18,676 bases of DNA from Saccoglossus kowalevskii (GCF_000003605.2 NW_003133373.1:152768-171443), one strand, 5' to 3'; positions 1 to 9,853 are shown, numbered from the stretch's first letter. Notes: generated by a model not told the origin, from the letters alone. Translations and numbers: made by a program.

Positions 1-57
1 AGAAAGAAAGAAAGAAAGAAATAAATAAATAAAGAAATAAATAAATAAATAAATAAA
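1..57. repeat. (GAAA)n/(AAAT)n microsatellite
   Basis: The first 57 bases are a run of AGAA and AAAT tetranucleotides, first GAAA-type and then mostly AAAT-type. The tract probably continues off the left edge. On the minus strand it happens to be stop-free in the frame of the neighbouring sphingomyelinase exon, so it could falsely lengthen that protein in an automatic prediction. It more likely lies in an intron or 3' flank. Confidence 0.95.
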
Positions 58-158
58 GCATGCAATCAAGCCTAGCACATTACAAGCAAATGATGGATAT
101 GAATGGGGTGTTATATTTGAACATAAAGTATAATTATAAATATATTTATTGCGAATAC

Positions 159-1448
159 CAGGTATAGGAGCCTCTGTTGCCCGCGGTTCTGGTTGGATCG
201 GAGATGAGAAGTCGAATGTTCCAAGTACGGCGTAATGATCCGACAAATCCGTGATGTCCCACCAGTCAAGACACTCGTCTTGGTACGGATATCTATGTTG
301 ACCTACTTCCAGTGGTAGAGGGATTAAGCCGTCATCAGGATCCACTAATTGAATTGGCAGGGCACGCATACAGACAGGGAATGGTTCATCTGCAACGAAC
401 TTGATAGCTTCTTGAGTTGCAGAGTTAGGCATGATGTGTTGATTACTGTAGATAACATAATCGATCCATTTACCGCCAGTTTGAGTCCCACCTTCACCCC
501 TGACATCATTATTCTCATAGTCGTATGTTATATTGAGATCACCAACAATTTCTGGCATATCTGCTTCCAGTATTTGTAGCATTTGATCCCAACGTCCATC
601 AGATCCATGTAAGTCAGTGTTCAAGTCACCGGCATAGATAACAGGCTCGTCTTCGGGAATATGCTGACTTTCCATGAAGAGTTGCATTTCCTTCGCCTGT
701 AATGCCCGTACACTGTTTCCAGCTTCCCCGAACGAGGCCTGGAGGTGGGTACCAATGACGTGGTATCTTCTAGTGACTGATTCAACATTTTTTTCAATAT
801 TGGCATAAACCGCTCCTTTTGACGAAACCATATCTGGAGATGGTCGCACGGTATTACCAAAAATGACTTCATTTGTACTGTTAATTGGCCATCGAGATGC
901 AATGAAAACACCGCCGTTTTCTATTTTTGGCAGCAGTTGTCGCGTATCCTGCCCTAGGGTGTTGGTGAAGTATTGAAACCCATATTGAGTCAACATTTGC
1001 CTGAAAGAGCATCCTCCAAGTCGAAGAGGGATAGGCTGAGGGATTATAGGTATATCAATTGGAATTTCAATGGGTAAATGCTGCTCAGAAAAGCAGCCGC
1101 CCATGAAAGCCTCGTTGAAGACAATCACGTCTACATCATTATACAGCTCAAATATCTTCTGAGGAATACGGCAAGTTCTCTCATATTGTCCACTTTGATA
1201 ATACAGATAACGGAGCTTCCATACGTTGTAGGCTAGAACCTTCAGTGTAGTGGCACTTGTCGGACTCGATGATACGGACAGTGGCGGTGATACACAGAGC
1301 ACGTTTTTATCGCCCTTTTCATCACATTTATGAGGTAGGGGAACAAGTGGTATTGGTATTCGGGACTCGTAATCCGCATCGCATTTAAAGTCTAATCCAA
1401 ACATATCACAGTACGACTCAGTGAGATTGCACTCTGACGTGGAATCAC
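159..1448 (-). CDS. Exon 3 of the sphingomyelinase C-like gene: whole catalytic domain
   Basis: One open frame of about 430 codons follows an acceptor TTTGATTGCAG (AG at 1450-1449). All recognised sphingomyelinase motifs lie in this exon, from LKVLAYNVW at about 1245-1219 to SDHYAV at about 243-226. After the catalytic domain the frame reads a proline-rich tail (SSPIQPEPRATEAPIPG). I place a donor at 158-157 (CCTG then GTATTC), because beyond it the frame runs into AT-rich and tetranucleotide repeat sequence with no stop before the window edge. The 3' border is uncertain; the rest is firm. Confidence 0.85.
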
Positions 1449-4400
1449 CTGCAATCAAATAAAAAATGCATGTGATCAAACATTCGGCATATTACAAACA
1501 GATTAGACGTTTTATAGATAGCAGATCATCTTTATACTATTCATCCAACCAGAAATGCTTAGCGTCTCTGAGTTATAGTGTAATTGGTTGATTTTACATT
1601 ACCCACATCAATAATCTCACAGAATAAACATTTAAACATTTTATTTCGCTTGATTTCAAATGTCCATGAGTGATGATTATTATTAACCTTTTATGAATAC
1701 TGTTTTGTATTAATGTCCTAACACTGATTTTTATAGAAAATATACAAATTTGTCTTTTGCATATACTTTCGTTCCAAACAAATGTTTTGTGCCAGATAAA
1801 AAAACACATGAAGTATCTAATATCAATAATTACGTGACACGTACAAAAGATTGTGATTGTGAATGACTCACCTAACCAAACATGTGGCGTATCTTCTGGA
1901 TCACAGCTGTCACCGAATAATACTGTATAAAGAGAAATATATGTACATGAATTATTTGTTCACATCATATCAGTGTTACAGTTAACTATCCTAGTGTCCT
2001 AGTGTACTGACACATGTCAGTATCGTTACAGTTAAGTGTCCTGCTGCACTGACACATGTCAGTATCGTTACAGTTAAATATCCTAGTGCACTGACACATG
2101 TCAGTATCGTCATAGTTAAGTGTCGTGTTGTACTGACAAATGTCAGTATCGTTACAGTTAAGTGTCCTGTTGTACTGACACATGTCAGTATCGTTACAGT
2201 TAAATATCCTAGTGCACTGACACATGTCAGTATCGTTACAGTTAAGTGTTCTAGTGTACTGACACATGTCAGTATCGTTACAGTTAAGTGTCCTAGAGTA
2301 CTGACACATGTCAGTATCGTTACAGTTAAATATCCTAGTGCACTGACACATTTCAGTATCTTTACAGTTAAATATCCTAGTGCACTGACACATGTCAGTA
2401 TCGTTATAGTTAAGTGTCGTGTTGTACTGACAAATGTCAGTATCGTTACAGTTAAGTGTCCTGTTGTACTGACACATGTCAGTATCGTTACAGTTAAGTG
2501 TTCTAGTGTACTGACACATGTCAGTATCGTTACAGTTAAGTGTTCTGTTGTACTGACTAACATATGTCAGTTTCGTTACGGTTAAGTGTCCTAGTGTACT
2601 GACACATGTCAGTACCGTTACAGTTAAATATCCTAGTCCACTGACACATGTCAGTATCGTTACAGTTAAGTGTCCTGTTGTACTGACACATGTCATTATC
2701 GTTACAGTTAAATATCATAGTGCACTGACACATGTCAGTATCGTCATAGGTAAGTGTCCTAGTGTACTGACACATGTCAGTATCGTTACAGTTAAGTGTC
2801 CTAGTGTACTGTCACATATCAGTATCGTTACAGTTAAGTGTCCTAGTGTACTGACACATGTCATTATCGTAATAGTTAAGTTTCGTGTTGTAATGACACA
2901 TGTCAATATTGTTACAGTTAAGTGTCATAGTGTACTGACACATGTCATTACCGTAATAGTTAAGTTTCGTGTTGTACTGACACATGTCAGTATCGTTACA
3001 GTTAAGTGTCATAGTGTACTGACACATGTCAGTATCGTTACAGTTAAGTGTCATAGTGTACTGACACATGTCAGTATCGTTACAGTTAAGTGTTCTGTTG
3101 TACTGACACATGTCAGTATCGTTACAGTTAAGTGTTCTAGTGTACTGACACATGTCAGTATCGTTACAGTTAAGTGTCCTGTTGTACTGACTGACACATG
3201 TCAGTTTCGTTACGGTTAAGTGTCCTAGTGTACTGACACATGTCAGTACCAATACAGTTAAATATCCTAGTCCACTGACACATGTCAGTATCGTTACAGT
3301 TAAGTGTCCTAGTGTACTGACACATGTCAGTATCGTTACAGTTAAGTGTTCTAGTGTACTGACACATGTCAGTATCATTACAGTTAAGTGTCCTGTTGTA
3401 CTGACACATGTCAGTATCGTTACAGTTAAGTGTTCTAGTGTACTGACACATGTCAGTATCGTTACGGTTAAGTGTCCTAGTGTACTGACACATGTCATTA
3501 TCGTAATAGTTAAGTTTCGTGTTGTACTGACACATGTCAGTATCGTTACAGTTAAGTGTCATAGTGTACTGACACATGTCAGTATCGTAATAGTTATGTT
3601 TCGTGTTGTACTGACACATGTCAATATTGTTACAGTTAGGTGTCGTGTTGTACTGACACATGTCAGTATCGTTACAGTTAAGATTACTAGTGTACTGACA
3701 CATGTCAGTATCGTTACAGTTGAGCGTCCTAGTGTACTGACACATGTCAGTGTCGCTACAGTTAGGTGTCCCGTTATACTGACACATGTCAGTGTCGTTA
3801 CAGTTAAGTGTCCTAGTGTACTGACACATGTCAGTATCGTTACGGTTAAGTGTCCTGTTGTACTGACACAAGTCAGTATCGTTACAGTTAAGTGTCCTGT
3901 TGTACTGACACATGTCAGTATCGTTACAGTTAAGTGTCCCAGTGTACTGACACATGTCAATATCATTACAGTTAAGTATCCTGTTGTACTGACATATGTC
4001 AGTATCGTTACAGTTAAGTGTCCTGTTGTACTGACATATGTCAGTATCGTTACAGTTAAGTGTCCTGTTGTACTGACATATGTCAGTATCGTTACAGTTA
4101 AGTGTCCTAGTGTACTGACACATGTCAGTATCATTACAGTTAAGTGTTCTAGTGTACTGACACCTGTCAGTGTCGTTACAGTTAAGTGTTCTAGTGTACT
4201 GACACATGTCAGTATCGTTACAGTTAGGTGTCCTGTTGTACTGACATTTGTCAGTATTGTTACAGTTAGGTGCCCTGTTATACTGACACATGTCAGTATC
4301 GTTACAGTTAGGTGTCCTGTTGTACTGCCACATGTCATTATCCAGTTAGGTGTCCTAGTCGACTGACACATTGTAAACATCATTACAATTAGGTATCTCA

Positions 4401-6410
4401 GTGTACTGACACGTAGTAAACATCGTTAAAGCTAGGTGTATAAGTGTACTAAAACATGTCAGCATCATTACAGTTAGAGATTCTAGCGTACTGACACATC
4501 GTAACAGCTAGGTCTTCTAGTGTAATGACACATGACAGCATCGTCACAGCTAGATGTATTAGTGTCACATGTCAATATCATTATGGCTTTATTGCCAGTG
4601 TATACGGGGCATAGACATTGTATAAATAATGCGTAGTTCGAGTAAATACCATAATTACTGATGTTGTTCGTTCGTGAAGCATTTGTTTTTCCGGGGCGCT
4701 ATAAGATGTACGGTAAAATGTCAATTGGATAGAAGAGCTTCGTGAGGTTCACAACATTCTACTCTTGGCCATTTAGAATTATAAACCTACGAGAAATCGT
4801 ACAATGACCACCGACTTATACTAGAAAAAAAAAGGAAAATTTTGAAAATCAACAAATCTTCTTAAATGCAAAAACTACTAAAGGATAACCGTGCTGATAG
4901 ATGAGTGTACATCTCGGCTCTGTCTTAAAAATGTATTTGTGAAACGGATTATACCCATAACATTTTACACAGTTGGGTGTATTATATCACTAATTTTGAA
5001 CGATACTTTAATCTAAGAAAATGCATCGTGTCATTAATTATTGTATACAAATGTTCAAATATCCCTGTCATTATTTTGTTTAGGTTAATGCAAAGACTAC
5101 TGCGCATGCGTCTGACAACTGAAACAACCAATAAATAAGCAGAAACAGATTTGTTGGTGTGTCATCTCTACGTATTTAACATGTACAGGTCACACATTAC
5201 TCTGTATTGTATTTGTTATACTTTATTATATGGCATTCTCAATTTTGACGGACTAGCGGAAGAAAATACCGACATTCCGCCGATTTGTCACGTCAGAATG
5301 TACAAACACAAACAAATTGTGTTTAGTGGACAAATAGTACAACTTTGGAGACAAACACATCTCAAAAACGTATAAAAAAGAAACAAAACAAATATCATAG
5401 TAATATGTTGATAGAAAAGTATAGGAATTTTGTGGAGATCATATTTGGGTGGAAGCAATTGTGATTATGAAATGAAATGTGCCGAAATGAGTGACAGCAG
5501 TGACTATAGCATTTCCCATCATGCTCTGCGGACCTTTTACATTGTTTATCGTTATTTAAACAATCTCTTGTAGATAATTATTACTGCTTTACTCTGTAAT
5601 GTCTCCTTCTGTTACATATGCTGGTGCATGAACTAGTAATGCAAGTATTTTTGTCAGAGATTGGTTACTGAATGCTGGCCGGGTGAGGACTGGGAAGCAA
5701 TGATTACACTGTTTACTATCACGCAGATATGAACATTATTTAGACGGAGTTGAGCACTGTCAACAATTCACTATGAAAATATTGACAAATTACTTACTTT
5801 TCTAATTGAACACCTAGTTATGTGCATACTATTCAATGAGAAGCTACCCTAATCATCAGTGATACATGTTACAATTGAAATCCTCCCAATTCTACTCAGA
5901 ATATTTTCGTTTCACGGCGACGAATACTCATCTTCGGCCATGTTACATTCATTATCAAGATTGATTTTAAAGATTACGTTACATCTGATAAGATTCGATC
6001 ATGGGGGATTAACCATTGCGATTTGTCCATAAGAAAGTGTACATAGTCGGCAATAACTATTCGCGAACATGATATTGGTGTACGCACGCATTGCATTACG
6101 TACATTTTGGTAACATGGCTAAGACATCATGGAAGTCTCGTCATGATGCCACTTACTCATTTTTGTGATTTAAACGATGGTTTATTCCAACAATGCAGCA
6201 GCATTGTGATATATTGGTACGTATGGCTAAATGCAAGACGATCACATAATGGGGGAAAACTGGAGACGGTAAAACGCCTTCGAATCTATCTATGCTAGTA
6301 TTTCGTGTATGTCAATGTACATGTTTAAATATGTTTTAGTACTCACGACCACAAGAAGCGACAACAAAGCTGACGAGAATTGCCACACGGAAGATGCTTT
6401 TCGGATCCAT
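159..6410 (-). CDS. Secreted sphingomyelinase C-like phosphodiesterase (three exons, 3' end may be off the window)
   Basis: Likely a neutral, Mg-dependent sphingomyelinase C that splits sphingomyelin to ceramide and phosphocholine outside the cell. Coding exons are 6410-6347, 1922-1872 and 1448 to about 159. They join in frame with GT-AG borders, all introns phase 1, giving about 468 residues in the window. Order of parts: signal peptide (residues 1-21), a linker with six cysteines (28, 45, 52, 61, 80, 90), then the catalytic domain from about 106. Motifs seen are LKVLAYNVW (Asn113), VIVFNEAF (Glu151), ENGGVFIASRWPI (215-227), VIGTHLQA (His273), YAGDLNTD (Asp313, Asn315), KWIDYV (365-370) and LSDHYAVLGTF (Asp442, His443). 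These match the metal and catalytic residues known from Bacillus sphingomyelinases, with similar spacing. The ATG has A at -3 and G at +4. A phospholipase C or related phosphodiesterase activity is possible. Family assignment is strong; exact substrate is inferred. Confidence 0.86.
1449..1871 (-). other. Intron 2 of the sphingomyelinase C-like gene
   Basis: This is 423 bp of AT-rich sequence between a GTGAGT donor and a TTGCAG acceptor, phase 1. I see no repeat, RNA gene or conserved block in it. A 71-codon open frame on the minus strand inside it looks like chance. Confidence 0.78.
1872..1922 (-). CDS. Exon 2 (51 bp) of the sphingomyelinase C-like gene
   Basis: The acceptor is a pyrimidine-rich tract ending TTTATACAG; the donor is GTGAGT (1871-1866). 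Phase 1 on both sides means the exon could be skipped without breaking frame. It encodes FGDSCDPEDTPHVWL (residues 24-38) plus shared codons at each end. The junction with exon 3 makes a glycine codon (G then GT). It contributes the first of six cysteines before the catalytic domain. Confidence 0.78.
   Translation of the reverse strand, partial: YYSVTAVIQKIRHMFG
1980..4588. repeat. 42-bp minisatellite, about 60 tandem copies
   Basis: A typical unit is 2769-2810. It contains the inverted repeat CTGACA-CA-TGTCAG (2767-2780 across the junction), then TATCGTTACAGTTAAG and TGTCCTAGTGTACT. About 56 well-kept units run from 1990 to 4330. The left border is sharp. The right end decays: units from about 4335 to 4588 carry many changes and indels. 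Units at about 2557 and 3188 carry a 4-bp insertion in the CTGAC block. Variant units recur in the same order, showing block duplication. Because 42 is divisible by three, long stop-free frames appear on both strands; these are by-products. Confidence 0.97.
5101..5111. promoter_or_regulatory. NRF1-like motif in sphingomyelinase intron 1
   Basis: TGCGCATGCGT matches the NRF1 palindrome (YGCGCAYGCGCR) with one change. A second identical core lies at 13501-13511, and a CGCGCATGCGT copy is at 11901-11911. NRF1 sites normally sit in promoters of housekeeping genes. No promoter is proven here, so this is a motif match only. Confidence 0.3.
5503..5531 (+). promoter_or_regulatory. ZNF143 (Staf)-like motif
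   Basis: ACTATAGCATTTCCC (5503-5517) followed by ATCATGCTCTGCGG (5518-5531) resembles the ZNF143/Staf binding site, known in the form ACTACAATTCCCAnnATGCnnnGCG. Almost the full length fits, which is uncommon by chance. It lies inside the large intron of the sphingomyelinase gene, 0.9 kb from exon 1, so it could mark an internal or alternative promoter. Motif match only. Confidence 0.35.
6347..6410 (-). CDS. Exon 1 of the sphingomyelinase C-like gene: signal peptide
   Basis: The exon encodes 21 residues and one base of the next codon: a short charged start (MDPKSIFR), a hydrophobic core (VAILVSFVVA) and a small-residue end (SCG). It stops at a consensus donor GTGAGT (6346-6341). The phase 1 end fits the two-base start of the exon at 1922. 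The hydrophobic stretch could be a cleaved signal peptide or a membrane anchor; with a cysteine-bearing secreted-type body, cleavage is favoured. It is too short to be found by ORF length alone. Confidence 0.8.
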
Positions 6411-6530
6411 GCTGAAACAATGTTAATCCTGTGAAAGATTAAAAACAAAGTGTACCCCCCACCAATAGGAATATAGATATATATATATCACGCGATAGGC
6501 AGAATGTCATATATCACGTGACCATGATAT
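6411..6530 (-). promoter_or_regulatory. Likely 5' UTR and proximal promoter region of the sphingomyelinase C-like gene
   Basis: Upstream of the ATG lie a CCAAT core next to a CCCCCCA tract (about 6456-6467), an alternating AT run (6470-6488) and an E-box TCACGTGAC (about 6513-6521). The E-box resembles sites for USF/MITF/TFEB-type bHLH-zip factors. The order on the gene strand is E-box, AT run, CCAAT box, ATG. A possible splice acceptor (CTTTCACAG, about 6436-6428) just before the ATG means the first exon could be further upstream. The transcription start cannot be read from sequence alone. Confidence 0.35.
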
Positions 6531-7380
6531 ATGTAATATTTTGACATCTATTTGAACAGTTTAAGCAACTACTTAGCGAAGTAAGCTTCACTAAAGTCGG
6601 GAAAATATACAACTTGCTGTTAGTCAGAAATGATAATATTGTGGTGCTTTCATCTACAGGCCGCTGTTCCTGAAATCTGGCGAAATTGGAAATCTGACGA
6701 GTACGCCATTTTTTTCTTTCATGTCATTTTCATATTATGTCTATAGATGTCATTTCCCGTAAATATGTTTTCTGGTTAAAACGTTTTTCGACATGTAATT
6801 TTATTTTTTGCTTACTGACCACAGAATATATGAGACATGTCATCATGCCTTAGCGTGTAAGTCTGTGTTCATTGATCCTCAGTGGAGATAACATGATAGT
6901 GTCAGCGAGATGTACAAATTGAGATCACGCCATGTGGCGTTATCTGTCTTGTCAGTTGCGCATGAGTGTGGACAATGGAAGACTGTTATGACAATGCTTA
7001 CATGTACAGAGTGTGTAATGGTGCCTGGATTGTGACGTCATGTATATCTATGGTAACAGTACATAGTTTCCACATTCTTTACGATGAGCTGACACTTCTC
7101 ATTTGAAAATTACGAATAACTTTCACTGGCGAAGTAGCTACCGTGACGTGGAAATGATTGGAGCAATTAAATAGGTGCTTTTTGAAAAACAGTGTCTTGC
7201 GGAATACTTCTTCGGTTATATAAGTGATTCATCAGTTGTAATATTGACAGTTTTATACATCAAATAACGGACATCGAACTAACACCAACCCACGTTACAA
7301 CCACTTTCCCTAATATAAAGGAGAATGTCGCCATGGCGCGTCATGTTCGATATTAGTATGGTCTCAGCGCGGTCTCATTT

Positions 7381-7507
7381 TTTATGAATATTTATAAATT
7401 TCAATGGCAGTTGAATCAAATCAGCGCGCGCAGAGCGTATCCTTGTAATTTGAAAACGTTCCATTTTAGTTCAGTTTGAATCATGAAATTTTATAAATAT
7501 TAATAAA
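7381..7507. repeat. Inverted repeat with 23/24-bp AT-rich arms
   Basis: The left arm 7381-7403 and right arm 7484-7507 are reverse complements apart from one inserted T and one substitution. The core shared on both is TGAAATTT-ATAAATATT. The 80-bp spacer contains a GC-rich CAGCGCGCGCAGAGCG block. No clear target duplication flanks the arms, so this may be a hairpin or a decayed MITE. Confidence 0.7.
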
Positions 7508-8410
7508 GATGTACTTTTGTAAAATACACGAAAATCGACCACGCACGCAGGTTTCAAGGAGAGTGTCACAATCACAGCCAGCTGGCGTACAAGTGATAAT
7601 CCAAAAAAAGCGATTACTTTACCCATATTTACTATATTGGGGCAGCCATCTTGAATATGACTTTGAAACTAAATGAAGAGTTGAGAAACGCATTTTTTTT
7701 AGATTCCTACAATTCAGGAAAAAAATACCAAACTTTCACAGCTAAACGATGTGATGGTTCTCGAGTTGAAAAGTTCACTTTGAAAGAGCATTCAACATTT
7801 TGTTCGGTATTCGCGACTGATATTGGATATTTGTACAATAAATGTGGTATCTTACCACCAACTAATATACATAAAGAGGGCCTAATAAAATAGACAAACA
7901 GACAGTAAAGCACCTGCTCGTTGGCCGCGACCGATTTGCCTAGCTAAGGTCGATGCGACCGTACACTATAGTTCTATATCTTTGTAACATATATATCATG
8001 ATGATGTATGATGAACCTGGCGTGCAAGGCGACGAAAATACTGGTTCTAACATCTTAGAAATCCTTTGACTAGCAGTTTGCTATTTCACGAATTTCCCGT
8101 TTAACAGTACTAAACTAAAGTACTGAGATACACCTGTCGATAACGCAAAATGCGGCAAAATCGTATAAAACGGCGTCATTGAGTCCGTCCTTTGCCTTCA
8201 TCGTAACCTATATTTGCTATGAAGGGTGATGAAACGGGACAGGAGATAGCGTGATGTTTGTGTCTCTTTAGCCTACTTGAACATTGGTTCCATGCAATCG
8301 AAGCCAAACTTTGTATACGTGCATGTTCATCATATCTTGGTCATCGCACTTTTCTCGTGCCTCGTTTGTTTGTGACTGTCAAAAATAGCGTTTGTCTATA
8401 TAGGGCTTGT

Positions 8411-8432
8411 AAACAGGGGAATATTCCTGTTT
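8411..8432. repeat. Imperfect palindrome around GGAATATTCC
   Basis: AAACAGG and CCTGTTT arms flank a core that includes the perfect 10-bp palindrome GGAATATTCC, with two extra G residues on the left. Function unknown; short and possibly fortuitous. Confidence 0.45.
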
Positions 8433-9833
8433 GGCGTTTTTACTGCATTACAGTAGAAGCTACGGTTTGTGGCACTGTTCGTCTAACGTCAAACTGTTAT
8501 CATAGATAGTAGTAATTAAAGTATTTAAACTTGACCGAGTTTGTTAGTCTGACAAAAACTCCACTAATAATACAGTTGTGTAGTAGACGCGATCGCAATG
8601 AACCACGCATATTCATTAGAAAGCAAATATTACCAAAATTAATGCGTCACAGTTATCGTATTGCGCCATACTTCCCATGGGTCCCATGTCACGTATAAAA
8701 CGCATGCAAAAACGCATGGTACATTTGCACGAAATTCGTACTCATGTCGGACCATTATCATTTCGCGAAAGTATTCGGAAATTGTTTCCGGCGTAGTGGA
8801 TCCTACATGGTTTTGTACACCTGCATATTACATCGGGACACGAGATCGGGGCTTGTTTTCGAAGAAGGGTCGGCAAACCACGGAACGCTGTAGCAATCAA
8901 GTACACTTGTTTCATTGCCGGCCCAGGGATCAGTGATTGCCTGAGTGCTATCAGATAGTTGTGTGTATCATCCCGTGTTTAGATGATGGGGTGCAAACTG
9001 GTACACAATAGCATGTTTTTATGATCTATTGAAATGTGGCCGGCGCAATGACCTGTGCTTTGATAAACACTTTGATCTGTGACGTGACGTTATCATTACT
9101 ACACGTAATCACTCGCCAGTCTAAAAATAGAGAGAAATAACAATCGGTGTTGTGTTATTATCTGAATGGAATCACGGTCCAAGGACAGCAGTCAGCTAAT
9201 ATGGTACGATGGCCCGAGTGAATACAAGCAAATACCAGGGATTTGTGGTTCATGGTTTGTGCGTATTTAAAAAAAAGATGCATATGGGTCCACACAGTAC
9301 CCACTCACTTGGCTCATGTCGAAATCACTCCCCCATTCGTTTATCTTAACCATGGCTGACGAAACCCAATTTCTGCACATGTGTCTGATGCCACTGTTAT
9401 TGGTACTCAGATACTTACTTACTTCTGGATCATTATATATTTTATTGAATAATTTAATAGTTTTTTTTTTTTTGCGTATGAAATATGCGCCATTTGAGTT
9501 ATGGAGGAACCAGAATTGTAATTGCATATTACAGCTACGACATGGTGGGAGTGTGTACAAATCCTTTGCAATTTCGGCAGTCGTTTGGTTGTAGTGGCTC
9601 GTTAGCTTGTATATATATATCTGGCTGATGTCGCTTATGCGTGGGCTTCGAATACAAACACAACGTTCATTGCATGAAACGTAAATTTCAATAGACCTCA
9701 CTGTGATGACGCATGCGTTATGTGATAAGCAAAAAAGACCCGAAGAGTGCGCAGTGCGTAATGTGCTAATAACTTTAAACAAATTATGACGTAGACATAT
9801 CTAATGAATAAAGTGCAATTATTAATAGAAACA

Positions 9834-9853
9834 CAGTCCCTCTAGAGGGACTG
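9834..9853. repeat. Perfect 20-bp palindrome
   Basis: CAGTCCC-TCTAGA-GGGACTG reads the same on both strands, with no spacer. The flanking bases do not extend it. Such a structure could be two transposon ends joined head to head, a strong dimeric protein site, or a cruciform. Confidence 0.85.

Larger units (their letters stand above)
1923..6346 (-). other. Intron 1 of the sphingomyelinase C-like gene, dominated by a minisatellite
   Basis: This 4.4-kb phase 1 intron separates the signal peptide exon from the rest. About 2.6 kb of it, near the acceptor side, is the 42-bp tandem array. The remaining 4589-6346 is AT-rich single-copy DNA without a recognisable exon. It holds a ZNF143-like motif (5503-5531) and an NRF1-like motif (5101-5111). 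The intron is inferred from matching splice borders and frame, not from a transcript. Confidence 0.75.

Noticed and set aside
621-911. 96-codon minus-strand frame and the 349-579 plus-strand frame
   Set aside because: Shadows of sphingomyelinase exon 3, which is read in another frame with all catalytic motifs.
1986-4383. Very long open frames on both strands across the 42-bp array, giving proteins of repeated 14-residue units
   Set aside because: The 42-bp period is divisible by three, so a frame free of stops in one unit stays open in all. Several frames on both strands are open at once, changes fall on all codon positions, and the array lies within an intron.
1980-4588. CRISPR array
   Set aside because: Units follow each other without unique spacers; the whole 42 bp is repeated. 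Context is animal and no cas gene is present.
7651-7893. 80-codon open frame on the plus strand, overlapped by a 68-codon frame on the other strand
   Set aside because: TTG start, no known domain, no splice context, open on both strands.
9267-9782. 171-codon open frame on the minus strand
   Set aside because: It starts with TTG; the first ATG comes about half way in. No domain is recognisable and a poly-T tract gives a lysine run. Somewhat long for chance, so a transcript check would be fair, but I do not call it a gene.
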